NCBI GenBank assembly: GCA_013298545.1 | Contig: JAAFIA010000046.1 | Location: 1 to 39,067 of the forward strand | Direction of reading: 5' to 3' | DNA from: Bacteroidota bacterium | GTDB taxonomy: Bacteria; Bacteroidota; Bacteroidia; Palsa-965 | Length of the DNA: 39,067 nt | Part shown: piece after piece, positions 1 to 7,635 of the stretch | Layout of the letters: the number at the start of each line of letters is the position of its first letter | Numbering within the stretch: position 1 is the stretch's first letter | Position numbers and translations under genes: made by a program | Notes under the pieces: model-generated | The model's input: the letters and a program-made list of their open reading frames with translations, nothing else | Databases searched by the model: none | What the model was told of the DNA's origin: nothing

Positions 1-900
1 CGTTTAGTTGGTTCCGATGGTAGTGCTCTTGAAGTTCCTTCTGGCCCACAAGGACAGTATGCATTCAAACTTCTCCCTGAAGTATCTTATGTCGTAACAG
101 TTCTTTCTGATAAAGCGAAAAGTTCTAAAGCTGATGGCTACCTGAACTTGCCAGATAAAGACAAAGGCAAACTCACCACTGTTGGTCTCGATGCGTCTAA
201 AAACTTTGTCCTCAATTTCTGCTTAGTTCCTGCTGAAACAGAGATTCGTTTCCCTGCGGTATTGTATGATTTGAACAAAGCAAACTTGCGTCCAGAGTCT
301 AAAGACTCGTTGAACTTCCTCTACCAAACATTGATCGACAATCCAACGATTATTGTAGAGATTGGTTCACACACCGACTCACGTGCTAGCAATGCTTATA
401 ACATCAAGCTTTCACAAGCTCGTGCGCAAGCTTGTGTAGATTACTTGACAAAAGAAAAAGGTATTCCTGCTGCTCGTATGGTTGCTAAAGGTTATGGTGA
501 AGAGCGTCCGTTGCGTATGGCAGATGGAACTGTATTGACCGAAAAGTACATCATGAGCAAAAAGACGAAACCAGAACAGGAAGCCCTCTTCCAGTTGAAT
601 CGTCGTACCGTATTCCGTGTATTGAGCTGGGATTATTCTGATCCAAACGCACCAAAAATTGACCGTAAAATCGTTCGTCCAAAAGTTCTTTCTGGCGCAT
701 TTGATGATACCGGTGATACAACAGGTGCCGACGTTCAAGATGGTCCTGTAGGTGGCGAACCTGCTGCTGCTCCAGCTGCTGCACCTGCAGCCGCTCCAGC
801 TGCACCTGCCGGTGGTCAACCTGCCGGTGGCCAACCAAAACCTGCTGGAACACAACCGAAACCTGCGGCAAAACCTGCAGCAAAACCAAAGGAACTTTAA
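1..900 (+). CDS. OmpA-family outer-membrane protein, C-terminal part (5' end outside window)
   Basis: The frame is open from the first base, so the gene starts before the window; no start codon is claimed. The visible 299 residues begin with a beta-rich stretch that looks like a carboxypeptidase-regulatory or other Ig-like fold. An OmpA/MotB peptidoglycan-binding domain follows at about residues 75-205. It shows the family signatures: a YDLNKANLRPES stretch, a GSHTDSRAS stretch, an LSQARAQACVDYL helix and the LNRRTVFRVL end. OmpA domains bind diaminopimelate in peptidoglycan and anchor the outer membrane from the periplasm. The last roughly 50 residues are a low-complexity Ala/Pro/Gly/Lys tail ending in KPKEL. 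The tail is probably disordered and its role is unknown. A hairpin terminator follows directly. Confidence 0.9.
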   Translation, partial: RLVGSDGSALEVPSGPQGQYAFKLLPEVSYVVTVLSDKAKSSKADGYLNLPDKDKGKLTTVGLDASKNFVLNFCLVPAETEIRFPAVLYDLNKANLRPESKDSLNFLYQTLIDNPTIIVEIGSHTDSRASNAYNIKLSQARAQACVDYLTKEKGIPAARMVAKGYGEERPLRMADGTVLTEKYIMSKKTKPEQEALFQLNRRTVFRVLSWDYSDPNAPKIDRKIVRPKVLSGAFDDTGDTTGADVQDGPVGGEPAAAPAAAPAAAPAAPAGGQPAGGQPKPAGTQPKPAAKPAAKPKEL

Positions 901-927
901 TCGGGAAACCGAAAAGCCCTAACTTTG

Positions 928-965
928 AAGCCTTCCTGCCCGATGCAGGAAGGCTTCTTGATTTT
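928..965 (+). terminator. Intrinsic terminator after the OmpA-family gene
   Basis: A 12-bp perfect stem (928-939 with 945-956) around a 5-nt loop is followed by a short T-rich stretch. It lies between the OmpA-family stop codon and the purM start, separating the two units. Confidence 0.75.
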
Positions 966-974
966 ACAACGACT

Positions 975-2150
975 ATGAGTGATTTGAAATACAACCAACG
1001 TGGCGTTTCGGCCTCGAAAGAAGATGTTCATGCGGCGATCGCTAACATTGATAAAGGACTTTTCCCAAAAGCTTTTTGCAAAATTGTTCCTGATTTGTTG
1101 AGTGGTAGCGAAGAGCATTGCTTGGTCATGCATGCAGACGGCGCTGGAACAAAATCGGCTTTGGCGTGGATGTATTGGAAAGAAACAGGCGATCAAAGTG
1201 TCTGGCGTGGTATTGCGCAGGATGCCATAGTGATGAATACGGACGATTTGCTGTGTGTGGGTGCGTTGGACAACATCATGCTTTCATCAACCATTGGACG
1301 CAATAAAAATTTGGTTCCGGGCGAAATTATATCCGCGATTATTAATGGTACGGAAGATGTGTTGCGCGAGTTGCGCGAAATGGGTATGGGCATTTATTCT
1401 ACGGGTGGCGAAACGGCTGACGTTGGTGATTTGGTGCGTACACTCATTGTCGATTCAACGGTGATCTGCCGTATGAAACGTAGCGATGTGATTAGCAATG
1501 ACAATATTGGTGCAGGAGATGTAATTGTTGGACTTGCGTCGTTTGGGAAAGCACATTATGAAAATACCTACAATGGCGGAATGGGGAGCAACGGCTTGAC
1601 TTCAGCTCGCCATGATGTATTTGCAAACGATCTTGTCAAAAAATATCCGCAGAGTTTTGATCCTGAATTGAATCCAGAAGTGGTTTATTGCGGCTCGAAA
1701 AAACTGACCGACGAAATTGATCTTGGGAATGGCGAAAAAATGACGGCTGGAAAATTGGTGCTTTCTCCAACACGAACCTACACGCCCATTATTCGTGAGG
1801 TTTTAGCGCGTTATCGTTCGCAGGTTCATGGTATTGTGCATTGTAGTGGTGGTGGGCAAACAAAGGTTTTGCATTTTGTTGACAATGTGCACATCATTAA
1901 GGATAATTTGTTTCCGGTACCGCCTTTGTTTGAATTGATTCAGCAGGAGAGTAAAACACCTTGGCAAGAAATGTATAAAGTGTTTAACATGGGACATCGC
2001 ATTGAATTGTATGTGCCGTCTGCGCTTGCCGCTGATCTGATTGCGATTTCAGAATCGTATGGTGTGGCTGCACGTGTGGTGGGGCGTGTAGAGGAACATG
2101 CTGGAAAAAAATTAACGATTCGGACCGATAAAGGTGAGTTTGATTATTGA
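975..2150 (+). CDS. purM: Phosphoribosylformylglycinamidine cyclo-ligase (AIR synthase)
   Basis: PurM converts formylglycinamidine ribonucleotide plus ATP to aminoimidazole ribonucleotide in de novo purine synthesis, in the cytosol. The 391-residue product has the PurM/AIR synthase architecture. The N-terminal half carries a HADGAGTKSALA stretch, a DAIVMNTDDLLCVGA segment and a YSTGGETADVGD segment that form the ATP/substrate site. The C-terminal half carries a GIVHCSGGGQTKVLHF segment. The length is typical of the longer Bacteroidota form; the E. coli enzyme is about 345 residues. ATG at 975 is the first start in the frame and follows the preceding terminator. The next gene begins 23 bp after the stop and may be co-transcribed. 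Confidence 0.93.
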   Translation: MSDLKYNQRGVSASKEDVHAAIANIDKGLFPKAFCKIVPDLLSGSEEHCLVMHADGAGTKSALAWMYWKETGDQSVWRGIAQDAIVMNTDDLLCVGALDNIMLSSTIGRNKNLVPGEIISAIINGTEDVLRELREMGMGIYSTGGETADVGDLVRTLIVDSTVICRMKRSDVISNDNIGAGDVIVGLASFGKAHYENTYNGGMGSNGLTSARHDVFANDLVKKYPQSFDPELNPEVVYCGSKKLTDEIDLGNGEKMTAGKLVLSPTRTYTPIIREVLARYRSQVHGIVHCSGGGQTKVLHFVDNVHIIKDNLFPVPPLFELIQQESKTPWQEMYKVFNMGHRIELYVPSALAADLIAISESYGVAARVVGRVEEHAGKKLTIRTDKGEFDY

Positions 2151-2173
2151 TTGCGTCGTACCTTCAAGTTTTT

Positions 2174-3781
2174 ATGAAGGATAACACAAGTACATTTATT
2201 CCTGATCCCGATAACCATGCGTTTACATTGGCTTGGCGGTTGTTGGAATATACCTCGTTATCTTTTTTTGTTACGGGAAAAGCGGGTACAGGAAAGTCAA
2301 CTTTTCTGCGGCATTTGGCGCGTACGAGCACTAAAAAAATAGTGATTCTTGCGCCTACGGGAGTTGCGGCGATGAATGTGGGTGGACAAACCATTCATAG
2401 TTTTTTTCAGTTTCCGCAAAAGCCGCTTGTGGAGTCTGATGATATTCATATTTTCAGAAAGGCCACAGCGGAGCAGGACGAAGAGGAACGACGTACATTG
2501 ATTCGCGAACTGGATACGCTGATTATTGATGAGGTCTCGATGGTGCGTGCTGATTTGATGCAGGCGATTGATTTGTCGTTGCGCAAAAATGGCGGCGATG
2601 AATTGAAGCCGTTTGGTGGGAAGCAAGTTGTTTTTATTGGCGATCTGATGCAGTTGCCGCCTGTTACTCCGCGCGATCAAGAAGAGATTTTGCGGCAGTA
2701 TATGTATGCGGGATTTTATTTTTTCCATGCGCCAGTCTTCGAAACGTATCCATTTCTGAAGATTCAATTCGCGAAGGTGTATCGGCAAAACGAATTGGAG
2801 TTTATCGCCTTGCTCGATGCGTTTCGTGAGAATACGGTAACACAAAACGAAATCGATTTGCTCAATTCGCGTTTGCTGCCAGAAGGCAAAATGGATATGC
2901 AACGTACATTTATTACCATAGCAACGGTAAACGAAGTAGCAGAGCAAATCAACACGCAGCGATTGGAGAATTTAAAAGGAGAGCGTTTTCGTTTGAAAGG
3001 AAAAGTAGAAGGTGAATTTCCTGAAAAAGAATGGCCAACGGAATTGAACTTGGTTCTGAAAGTTGGGGCGCAGGTGATGTTGCTGCGAAACGATTCGTTT
3101 AAGCGTTGGTACAATGGCAGTATTGGAACGGTGAAAAGTATTAATGAAGAATTTGTGGAAGTTGAATTGGCAGACGAGAAAACATATTTTATTGAAAAGC
3201 ATACGTGGGAGCGTACTGTTTTTGAGTTTGATCGCCGGGAACGGCGCGTGAAGGCTTCGTTGAAAGGTTCGTTTGTGCAATTTCCGTTGCGTTTGGCGTG
3301 GGCGATCACGGTGCATAAAAGTCAGGGTTTGACATTTGACCAAGCGGCGATTGATTTGCAACGTGGTGTTTTTCTGCATGGGCAATTGTATGTGGCTTTG
3401 AGTCGTTGCCGGACATTGGAGGGCATTTTTTTAAATTCACCGGTATATCGAAATACGAATCGGGTGGATGTAGAGGTGTTGAAATTTCAATCGGAATTTG
3501 AGCCGTTGGATGTGCTGATGGAAAAGTTGTGCGCGGGCATGCGCGAGCGGCAACAAGAACTGATACAGCAACGCAATGACTTGACGAAACGCCTGAAAAC
3601 GTTGGAGGAGTTATTGGATGTAGCTGAAAAAAGTGAATTTCAGTTTGCATCAATTCCGATTTTTCCCGAAGGGGAAATAAATCCAGCCGATTGGATTCCT
3701 GTGTTGGAAAATCAACGTGCAGAATTGGATGAGTTACGCAAATGGGTTGTTCGGTTGGAAGAGGCGTTGCATAAAAACTAA
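2174..3781 (+). CDS. PIF1/RecD-like ATP-dependent DNA helicase
   Basis: This is a superfamily 1B helicase of about 535 residues. Walker A is GKAGTGKST (about residues 35-43), followed by LAPTGVAAMNVGGQTIHSFF (motif Ia region). Walker B is LIIDEVSMV (about 116-124), then a GDLMQLPPV stretch. The C-terminal part has TVHKSQGLTFD and LYVALSRCRTLEGIF, typical of PIF1 and RecD. A charged, probably coiled-coil tail follows (about 450-535). Such enzymes unwind DNA 5'-3' during replication and repair or at G-quadruplexes; the exact role here is unknown. I chose ATG 2174 over an in-frame TTG at 2147 because the TTG overlaps the purM stop and the ATG gives the more usual start. It lies directly before the dinD island. 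Confidence 0.85.
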   Translation: MKDNTSTFIPDPDNHAFTLAWRLLEYTSLSFFVTGKAGTGKSTFLRHLARTSTKKIVILAPTGVAAMNVGGQTIHSFFQFPQKPLVESDDIHIFRKATAEQDEEERRTLIRELDTLIIDEVSMVRADLMQAIDLSLRKNGGDELKPFGGKQVVFIGDLMQLPPVTPRDQEEILRQYMYAGFYFFHAPVFETYPFLKIQFAKVYRQNELEFIALLDAFRENTVTQNEIDLLNSRLLPEGKMDMQRTFITIATVNEVAEQINTQRLENLKGERFRLKGKVEGEFPEKEWPTELNLVLKVGAQVMLLRNDSFKRWYNGSIGTVKSINEEFVEVELADEKTYFIEKHTWERTVFEFDRRERRVKASLKGSFVQFPLRLAWAITVHKSQGLTFDQAAIDLQRGVFLHGQLYVALSRCRTLEGIFLNSPVYRNTNRVDVEVLKFQSEFEPLDVLMEKLCAGMRERQQELIQQRNDLTKRLKTLEELLDVAEKSEFQFASIPIFPEGEINPADWIPVLENQRAELDELRKWVVRLEEALHKN

Positions 3782-4044
3782 TGCATAAGAAGAGTCGTTC
3801 TGTTTTCTCTTACGCTCTTTTGATAGGCAATAAGCTAAAGGAAAACGATAGATGCTAGTGAATATGCGCCTTTGATGATATAAAAGGGACAAGGAGTTTG
3901 ATGTTTGTGATCGTTTTCCTGACGTCAGGAAAACGATCATGAGGGGGAAGTGAGCGTATTCGAAAATATAATTAACTAATTAATAGGAAATAAATAAAAA
4001 AATTAATTTAGTAGTTGGATCTAATAATGTAAAATGTATATCGT
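3782..4044. other. AT-rich intergenic region before dinD with a palindrome and a half-site
   Basis: This 263-bp gap holds one perfect 32-bp palindrome (3908-3939, listed separately). It also holds an isolated match to 11 bases of its right arm, aggaaaacgat, at 3839-3849. The last 80 bases are strongly AT-rich and probably contain the dinD promoter, but I see no clear -33/-7 pair. I see no convincing gene here: the only open frame, on the minus strand, is short and starts inside the palindrome. Confidence 0.6.
3908..3939. repeat. Palindrome copy 1 (32 bp, perfect, no spacer)
   Basis: Two 16-base arms, TGATCGTTTTCCTGAC and its exact reverse complement, meet with no spacer. The central 20 bases are TTTTCCTGACGTCAGGAAAA, shared with the copies at 4232-4259 and 4938-4985. 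All 32 bases recur inside the third copy. It lies 105 bp upstream of the dinD start codon. Its role is unknown; an operator or a mobile palindromic unit are both possible. Confidence 0.95.
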
Positions 4045-4881
4045 ATGAAATCAGAAGAAATTAAAAAACTATTTAAACTGTTTGAAAATGCCGCATCGGA
4101 ACTTGAAGGTGTTGAATGTTGGAGTGCTCGTGAACTGCAGGAGTTATTGGGTTATACGAAGTGGGAGAATTTTGAAAACGTAATTATTAAAGCAAAAGAA
4201 GCCTGTAATAATGCAGGTGAGTTGGAGGAAAACCATTTTCCTGACGTCAGGAAAATGGTCGGTATTGGATCAAGTTCAGAGCGCACAATTCCTGATATTG
4301 CACTAACTCGTTATGCGTGTTATCTCATAGCGCAAAACGGCGATAGCCGAAAAGAGGAAATTGCTTTTGCGCAAAATTATTTTGCCGTGCAAACACGCAG
4401 AGCAGAATTGGTAGAAACAAGATTATTAGAATTTGAACGGGTGAAGGCACGTGAAAAGCTTAGTCAAACGGAAAAGCAACTTTCGAATATTCTATATGAG
4501 CGTGGTGTTGACGGACAGGGTTTTGCACTTATTCGAAGTAAAGGTGATGAAGCACTTTTTAAATTAAATACGCAGAAATTAAAAAAGAAATTAGGTGTGC
4601 CCGACTCGCGCCCTGTTGCGGATTTCTTGCCTACAATTAGTATCAAAGCAAAAGATTTAGCTGCTGAAATGACTGGTTTGAATGTGCAAAGCAAAGATTT
4701 GAAGGGACAGCATAAAATCGAGAAAGAACACATTGACAATAATTCTGCTGTTCGCAATATGCTTACAAAACGCGGAATTGTTCCTGAAAATTTGCCTCCC
4801 GCTGAGGATGTGAAAAAGGTTCAAAATAAATTGAAGAATGACGAGAAGAAGATGTTGAAGGGAACCAAAAAGAAGAAATAA
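4045..4881 (+). CDS. dinD: DinD-like DNA-damage-inducible protein
   Basis: This 278-residue protein matches the DinD family: WSARELQELLGYTKWENF, KAKEACNNAGE, a GIGSSSERTIPDIALTRYACYL segment, an AQNYFAVQTRR segment and a C-terminal EELP-like VPENLPPAEDVKKVQ stretch. The N-terminal half resembles the Bro-N fold of phage and virus proteins. In E. coli, dinD is LexA-controlled and its product affects RecA filaments; whether that applies here is unknown. The gene is visibly richer in A/T than its neighbours, which suggests horizontal transfer. A perfect 28-bp palindrome lies inside the reading frame (4232-4259) and encodes residues HFPDVRKMV without disturbing the family alignment as I recall it. 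Related palindromes flank the gene on both sides. The C-terminus is very lysine-rich. Confidence 0.85.
   Translation: MKSEEIKKLFKLFENAASELEGVECWSARELQELLGYTKWENFENVIIKAKEACNNAGELEENHFPDVRKMVGIGSSSERTIPDIALTRYACYLIAQNGDSRKEEIAFAQNYFAVQTRRAELVETRLLEFERVKAREKLSQTEKQLSNILYERGVDGQGFALIRSKGDEALFKLNTQKLKKKLGVPDSRPVADFLPTISIKAKDLAAEMTGLNVQSKDLKGQHKIEKEHIDNNSAVRNMLTKRGIVPENLPPAEDVKKVQNKLKNDEKKMLKGTKKKK
4232..4259. repeat. Palindrome copy 2 (28 bp, perfect), inside the dinD reading frame
   Basis: Arms ACCATTTTCCTGAC and its reverse complement meet with no spacer. The 20-bp core is identical to copies 1 and 3; only the outer four bases of each arm differ (ACCA instead of TTGATCG-type flanks). The core is read as codons for Phe-Pro-Asp-Val-Arg-Lys plus partial neighbours. 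Confidence 0.95.
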
Positions 4882-4937
4882 GGATGTTTTCAATCGGTTT
4901 TCAACAAATTTGTTTTTAGAACTAAGTCCAAAGCATA

Positions 4938-4985
4938 TTTACTTCTGATCGTTTTCCTGACGTCAGGAAAACGATCAGAAGTAAA
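4938..4985. repeat. Palindrome copy 3 (48 bp, perfect) between dinD and the GNAT gene
   Basis: Two 24-base arms meet with no spacer (centre between 4961 and 4962). The inner 32 bases are identical to copy 1, and the arms extend eight further bases each side. It lies 56 bp after the dinD stop and 27 bp before the next start. A run of A, not T, follows it on the plus strand, so it does not look like an ordinary terminator for dinD. Confidence 0.95.
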
Positions 4986-5012
4986 AAAAACGTAAACCTA
5001 TTTCACCTAATT

Positions 5013-5570
5013 ATGTCATACCTCTTTACTTCTGAACGTCTTGGTTTTCGGGATTGGCATGCCAATGATCTTCCCGAATTTGCTGCGCTAAATGCGGATG
5101 TGGAAGTGATGGCGCATTTTCCGAAAGTGCTTACGGAAAAAGAATCGAGTGAGTTTATGGTACGGCTACAAGAGAGTTATGATAAGCGCGGTTATACGTA
5201 TTTCGCTGTTGAGATTCGCGCAACAGCTGAATTCATTGGATTTATTGGTTTAGCCTACCAAGAGTATGAAACCGATTTTACACCAGCGGTTGATATTGGT
5301 TGGCGCTTGAAAAAGTCGGCGTGGGGAAACGGATTTGCGACAGAAGGGGCCAAATGTTGTTTGGTATTTGCATTTGATACATTGCACTTAAATCGGATTA
5401 TTTCAACGTGTACTGCGAAGAACTTGCCTTCAGAAAAGGTGATGCAAAAACTTGGCATGAAACGCATGGGCGAGTTTAAACACCCGCGTCTTGTGGCTTT
5501 TCCTGAAATTGAAAGCTGTGTTTGGTATGCATTGGAGAGCACTGATCGGGTTGTTCCTGAATTGGTTTAG
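5013..5570 (+). CDS. GNAT-family N-acetyltransferase (RimJ/RimL-like)
   Basis: The 185-residue protein has the Acetyltransf_3 pattern: an N-terminal SERLGFRDWHANDLPEF stretch, a central beta strand region FIGFIGL, and an acetyl-CoA-binding segment GWRLKKSAWGNGFATEGAK. The ending NLPSEKVMQKLGMKRMGEF is also typical. Proteins of this type transfer acetyl from acetyl-CoA to amino groups of proteins or small molecules; the substrate cannot be told from sequence. The start ATG at 5013 follows palindrome copy 3 closely. prfA follows after about 70 bp but has its own -7 box, so the two may be transcribed separately. Confidence 0.88.
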   Translation: MSYLFTSERLGFRDWHANDLPEFAALNADVEVMAHFPKVLTEKESSEFMVRLQESYDKRGYTYFAVEIRATAEFIGFIGLAYQEYETDFTPAVDIGWRLKKSAWGNGFATEGAKCCLVFAFDTLHLNRIISTCTAKNLPSEKVMQKLGMKRMGEFKHPRLVAFPEIESCVWYALESTDRVVPELV

Positions 5571-5627
5571 AATAAGTGCGAAAAATATATCCGCCACCGG
5601 TTTGAAACAAAGACCGTTGAAAAGGTG

Positions 5628-5635
5628 TAAATTTG
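5628..5635 (+). promoter_or_regulatory. Candidate -7 box TAAATTTG directly before prfA
   Basis: This matches the Bacteroidota -7 consensus TAnnTTTG and ends six bases before the prfA ATG. A TTTG at 5601-5604 is the best -33 candidate, but its 23-bp spacing is longer than the usual 19-21. If the box is used, the transcript would be nearly or fully leaderless. Confidence 0.45.
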
Positions 5636-5641
5636 CGCCCG

Positions 5642-6712
5642 ATGTTAGATAAACTTGCTGCTATTGAACAACGCTTTCTCGATGTAGAAGGCAAACTTGC
5701 TGAACCAGGCGTATTGAACGATATGAAGGTTTTTGCACAACTGAACCGTGAATACAAGGAATTGAAAGTCATTGTGGGCGTGTATCACGAGTATCGCCAA
5801 CTGATGGGAAATATCGAATCGGCGCGTCATGTGTTGGCTACGGAGAAAGACCAAGATTTTATCGAGATGGCGAAAGCCGAATTGCTGGAATTAGAGCCGC
5901 GCCAAATTGAAATGGAAGAGCATGTACGCAATTTGCTCATTCCAAAAGATCCGGAAGATGCGCGTAATGCTGTGCTTGAAATTCGTGCCGGAACGGGTGG
6001 CGATGAGGCCGCACTTTTTGCTGGCGATTTGTTTCGCATGTATCAACGATTCTGCGAAGTCAATGGTTTTCGGTTGGAAGTGGTTGATTTTAGCGAAGGA
6101 ACAATGGGTGGTTACAAAGAAATTATTGCCGATATCATTGGCGACAATGCCTACGGCACATTGAAATATGAATCAGGTGTTCACCGCGTTCAGCGTGTGC
6201 CCGATACAGAGACACAAGGCCGTGTGCACACTTCAGCGGCTACCGTGATTTTGCTTCCCGAAGCAGATGATGTGGATGTGCAAATCAATCCGGCAGATTT
6301 GGAAATTACGACTGCGCGCTCAGGCGGTGCGGGTGGGCAAAACGTGAATAAAGTAGAATCAAAAGTTATTTTGTTTCACAAGCCTTCAGGTATTCAAATT
6401 GCTTGTCAGGTTGAGCGTACCCAGTTGGGCAACCGCGAACGAGCCATGAACATGTTGCGCACGAAATTGTACGAAATCGAGTTTCAGAAAAAATTGGATG
6501 AAGTAACGCGCCGTCGGAAAACCTTGGTGAGTTCAGGCGATCGTTCTGCTAAAATCCGTACCTATAATTTTCCGCAAAGTCGTATTACCGATCATCGTAT
6601 TGGGGTAACGCAACACAACTTGACGGCGTTTCTGGATGGCGACATCAAAAGCATGTTAGAAGCCTTGCAGCTTGCCGAAAATGCGGAACGACTGAAAGAG
6701 GGTGGTCAATAA
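5642..6712 (+). CDS. prfA: Peptide chain release factor 1
   Basis: RF1 recognises UAA and UAG in the ribosomal A site and triggers peptide release. The product is about 356 residues, the normal length. The catalytic GGQ lies at residues 231-233 in the segment [16 protein letters not shown]. The stop-codon reading region [19 protein letters not shown] carries PDT in place of the E. coli PAT/PVT tripeptide. The C-terminal segment [23 protein letters not shown] is a strong family signature. ATG at 5642 is preferred over an in-frame TTG at 5633 that lies inside the candidate -7 box. pyrF follows after 19 bp and is probably in the same operon. Confidence 0.95.
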   Translation: MLDKLAAIEQRFLDVEGKLAEPGVLNDMKVFAQLNREYKELKVIVGVYHEYRQLMGNIESARHVLATEKDQDFIEMAKAELLELEPRQIEMEEHVRNLLIPKDPEDARNAVLEIRAGTGGDEAALFAGDLFRMYQRFCEVNGFRLEVVDFSEGTMGGYKEIIADIIGDNAYGTLKYESGVHRVQRVPDTETQGRVHTSAATVILLPEADDVDVQINPADLEITTARSGGAGGQNVNKVESKVILFHKPSGIQIACQVERTQLGNRERAMNMLRTKLYEIEFQKKLDEVTRRRKTLVSSGDRSAKIRTYNFPQSRITDHRIGVTQHNLTAFLDGDIKSMLEALQLAENAERLKEGGQ

Positions 6713-6731
6713 TTTGTAAGCATTTCTTTTT

Positions 6732-7550
6732 ATGACGCGACAGGAACTATTCGATCAAATCAAACAGAAGAAATCGTTTCTCTGTATTGGTTTAGATACA
6801 GACAAAACGAAATTGCCGAAGCATTTGTTGAAGTTGGAAGATCCTGTGGCGGCTTTTAATCGTCAGATTATTGAAGCAACACATGATTTGTGTGTGGCCT
6901 ACAAGCCGAATTTGGCTTTTTATGAAGCAGATGGTGTTGCGGGCATGCAATCGCTTGAGAAAACGATGCAATTTTTGCCCGATAACTGTTTCTCGATAGC
7001 CGATGCAAAGCGCGGCGATATTGGAAATACGTCGTCTATGTATGCGCGTTCATTTTTTGATCATTACGGATTCGATTCGGTTACGGTTGCGCCTTATATG
7101 GGAAGCGATTCGGTAAAACCGTTTTTGGGACGTGCCGGGAAATGGGTGATTTTGTTAGCGCTGACATCAAACGAAGGGGCTTTCGATTTTCAGACACAGA
7201 AATTAAAAAACGGGAAAACGCTTTACGAAGAAGTGTTGCGGCAATCGGCGGGGTGGGGAAGTGCAGAGGAATTGATGTATGTTGTTGGTGCTACGAAAGC
7301 AGAATTTTTGAAAGAAATTCGTCAGCTTATTCCACATCATTTTTTGTTGGTCCCCGGTGTTGGAGCGCAGGGCGGAAGTTTGGCCGATGTTGCGAAATAT
7401 GGTATGAATGCTTCATGTGGCTTGCTCGTCAATGCTTCGCGGAGTATTTTGTATGCTTCTTCGGGCGAAAATTTTGCAGAACGAGCGCGCCAAGAAGCGA
7501 TGCATATACAGGAAGAAATGAGTCAATTGCTCGATCAATACTTGGGATAA
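6732..7550 (+). CDS. pyrF: Orotidine 5'-phosphate decarboxylase (type 2)
   Basis: PyrF decarboxylates OMP to UMP, the last step of de novo pyrimidine synthesis. The 272-residue product belongs to the longer type 2 subfamily. It shows FLCIGLDTD near the N-terminus, [12 protein letters not shown], the catalytic [10 protein letters not shown] (about residues 91-100, with Lys93) and [10 protein letters not shown] near the phosphate site. The start ATG lies 19 bp after prfA, consistent with co-transcription. A strong bidirectional terminator follows. Confidence 0.95.
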   Translation: MTRQELFDQIKQKKSFLCIGLDTDKTKLPKHLLKLEDPVAAFNRQIIEATHDLCVAYKPNLAFYEADGVAGMQSLEKTMQFLPDNCFSIADAKRGDIGNTSSMYARSFFDHYGFDSVTVAPYMGSDSVKPFLGRAGKWVILLALTSNEGAFDFQTQKLKNGKTLYEEVLRQSAGWGSAEELMYVVGATKAEFLKEIRQLIPHHFLLVPGVGAQGGSLADVAKYGMNASCGLLVNASRSILYASSGENFAERARQEAMHIQEEMSQLLDQYLG

Positions 7551-7579
7551 TGGAATAACAATCCAACATCCAAACACAA

Positions 7580-7619
7580 AAAAAACGCTCCGTTAGCATG
7601 AACTAACGGAGCGTTTTTT
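7580..7619. terminator. Strong bidirectional terminator between pyrF and the TPR gene
   Basis: A 17-bp perfect stem (7580-7596 with 7603-7619) has a 6-nt loop. It includes an A-run on the left and a T-run on the right, so it works on both strands. It sits exactly between two convergent genes. Confidence 0.9.
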
Positions 7620-7635
7620 GTAATGATCGTGGCAA

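Noticed and set aside
2297-2947. Long antisense frame opposite the helicase gene
   Set aside because: The plus strand encodes a complete helicase with all motifs, and the antisense product has no recognisable features. Similar antisense frames over rpoB, rpoC and tuf were discarded for the same reason.
3734-3940. Minus-strand open frame of 68 codons beginning inside palindrome copy 1
   Set aside because: It overlaps the end of the helicase gene, has no recognisable domain, and its start lies in the palindrome. It is most likely a chance frame.
4938-4985. Palindrome copy 3 as a normal terminator of dinD
   Set aside because: The strand that would be transcribed has A-residues after the stem, not T. 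Copies 1 and 2 are also not at gene ends.
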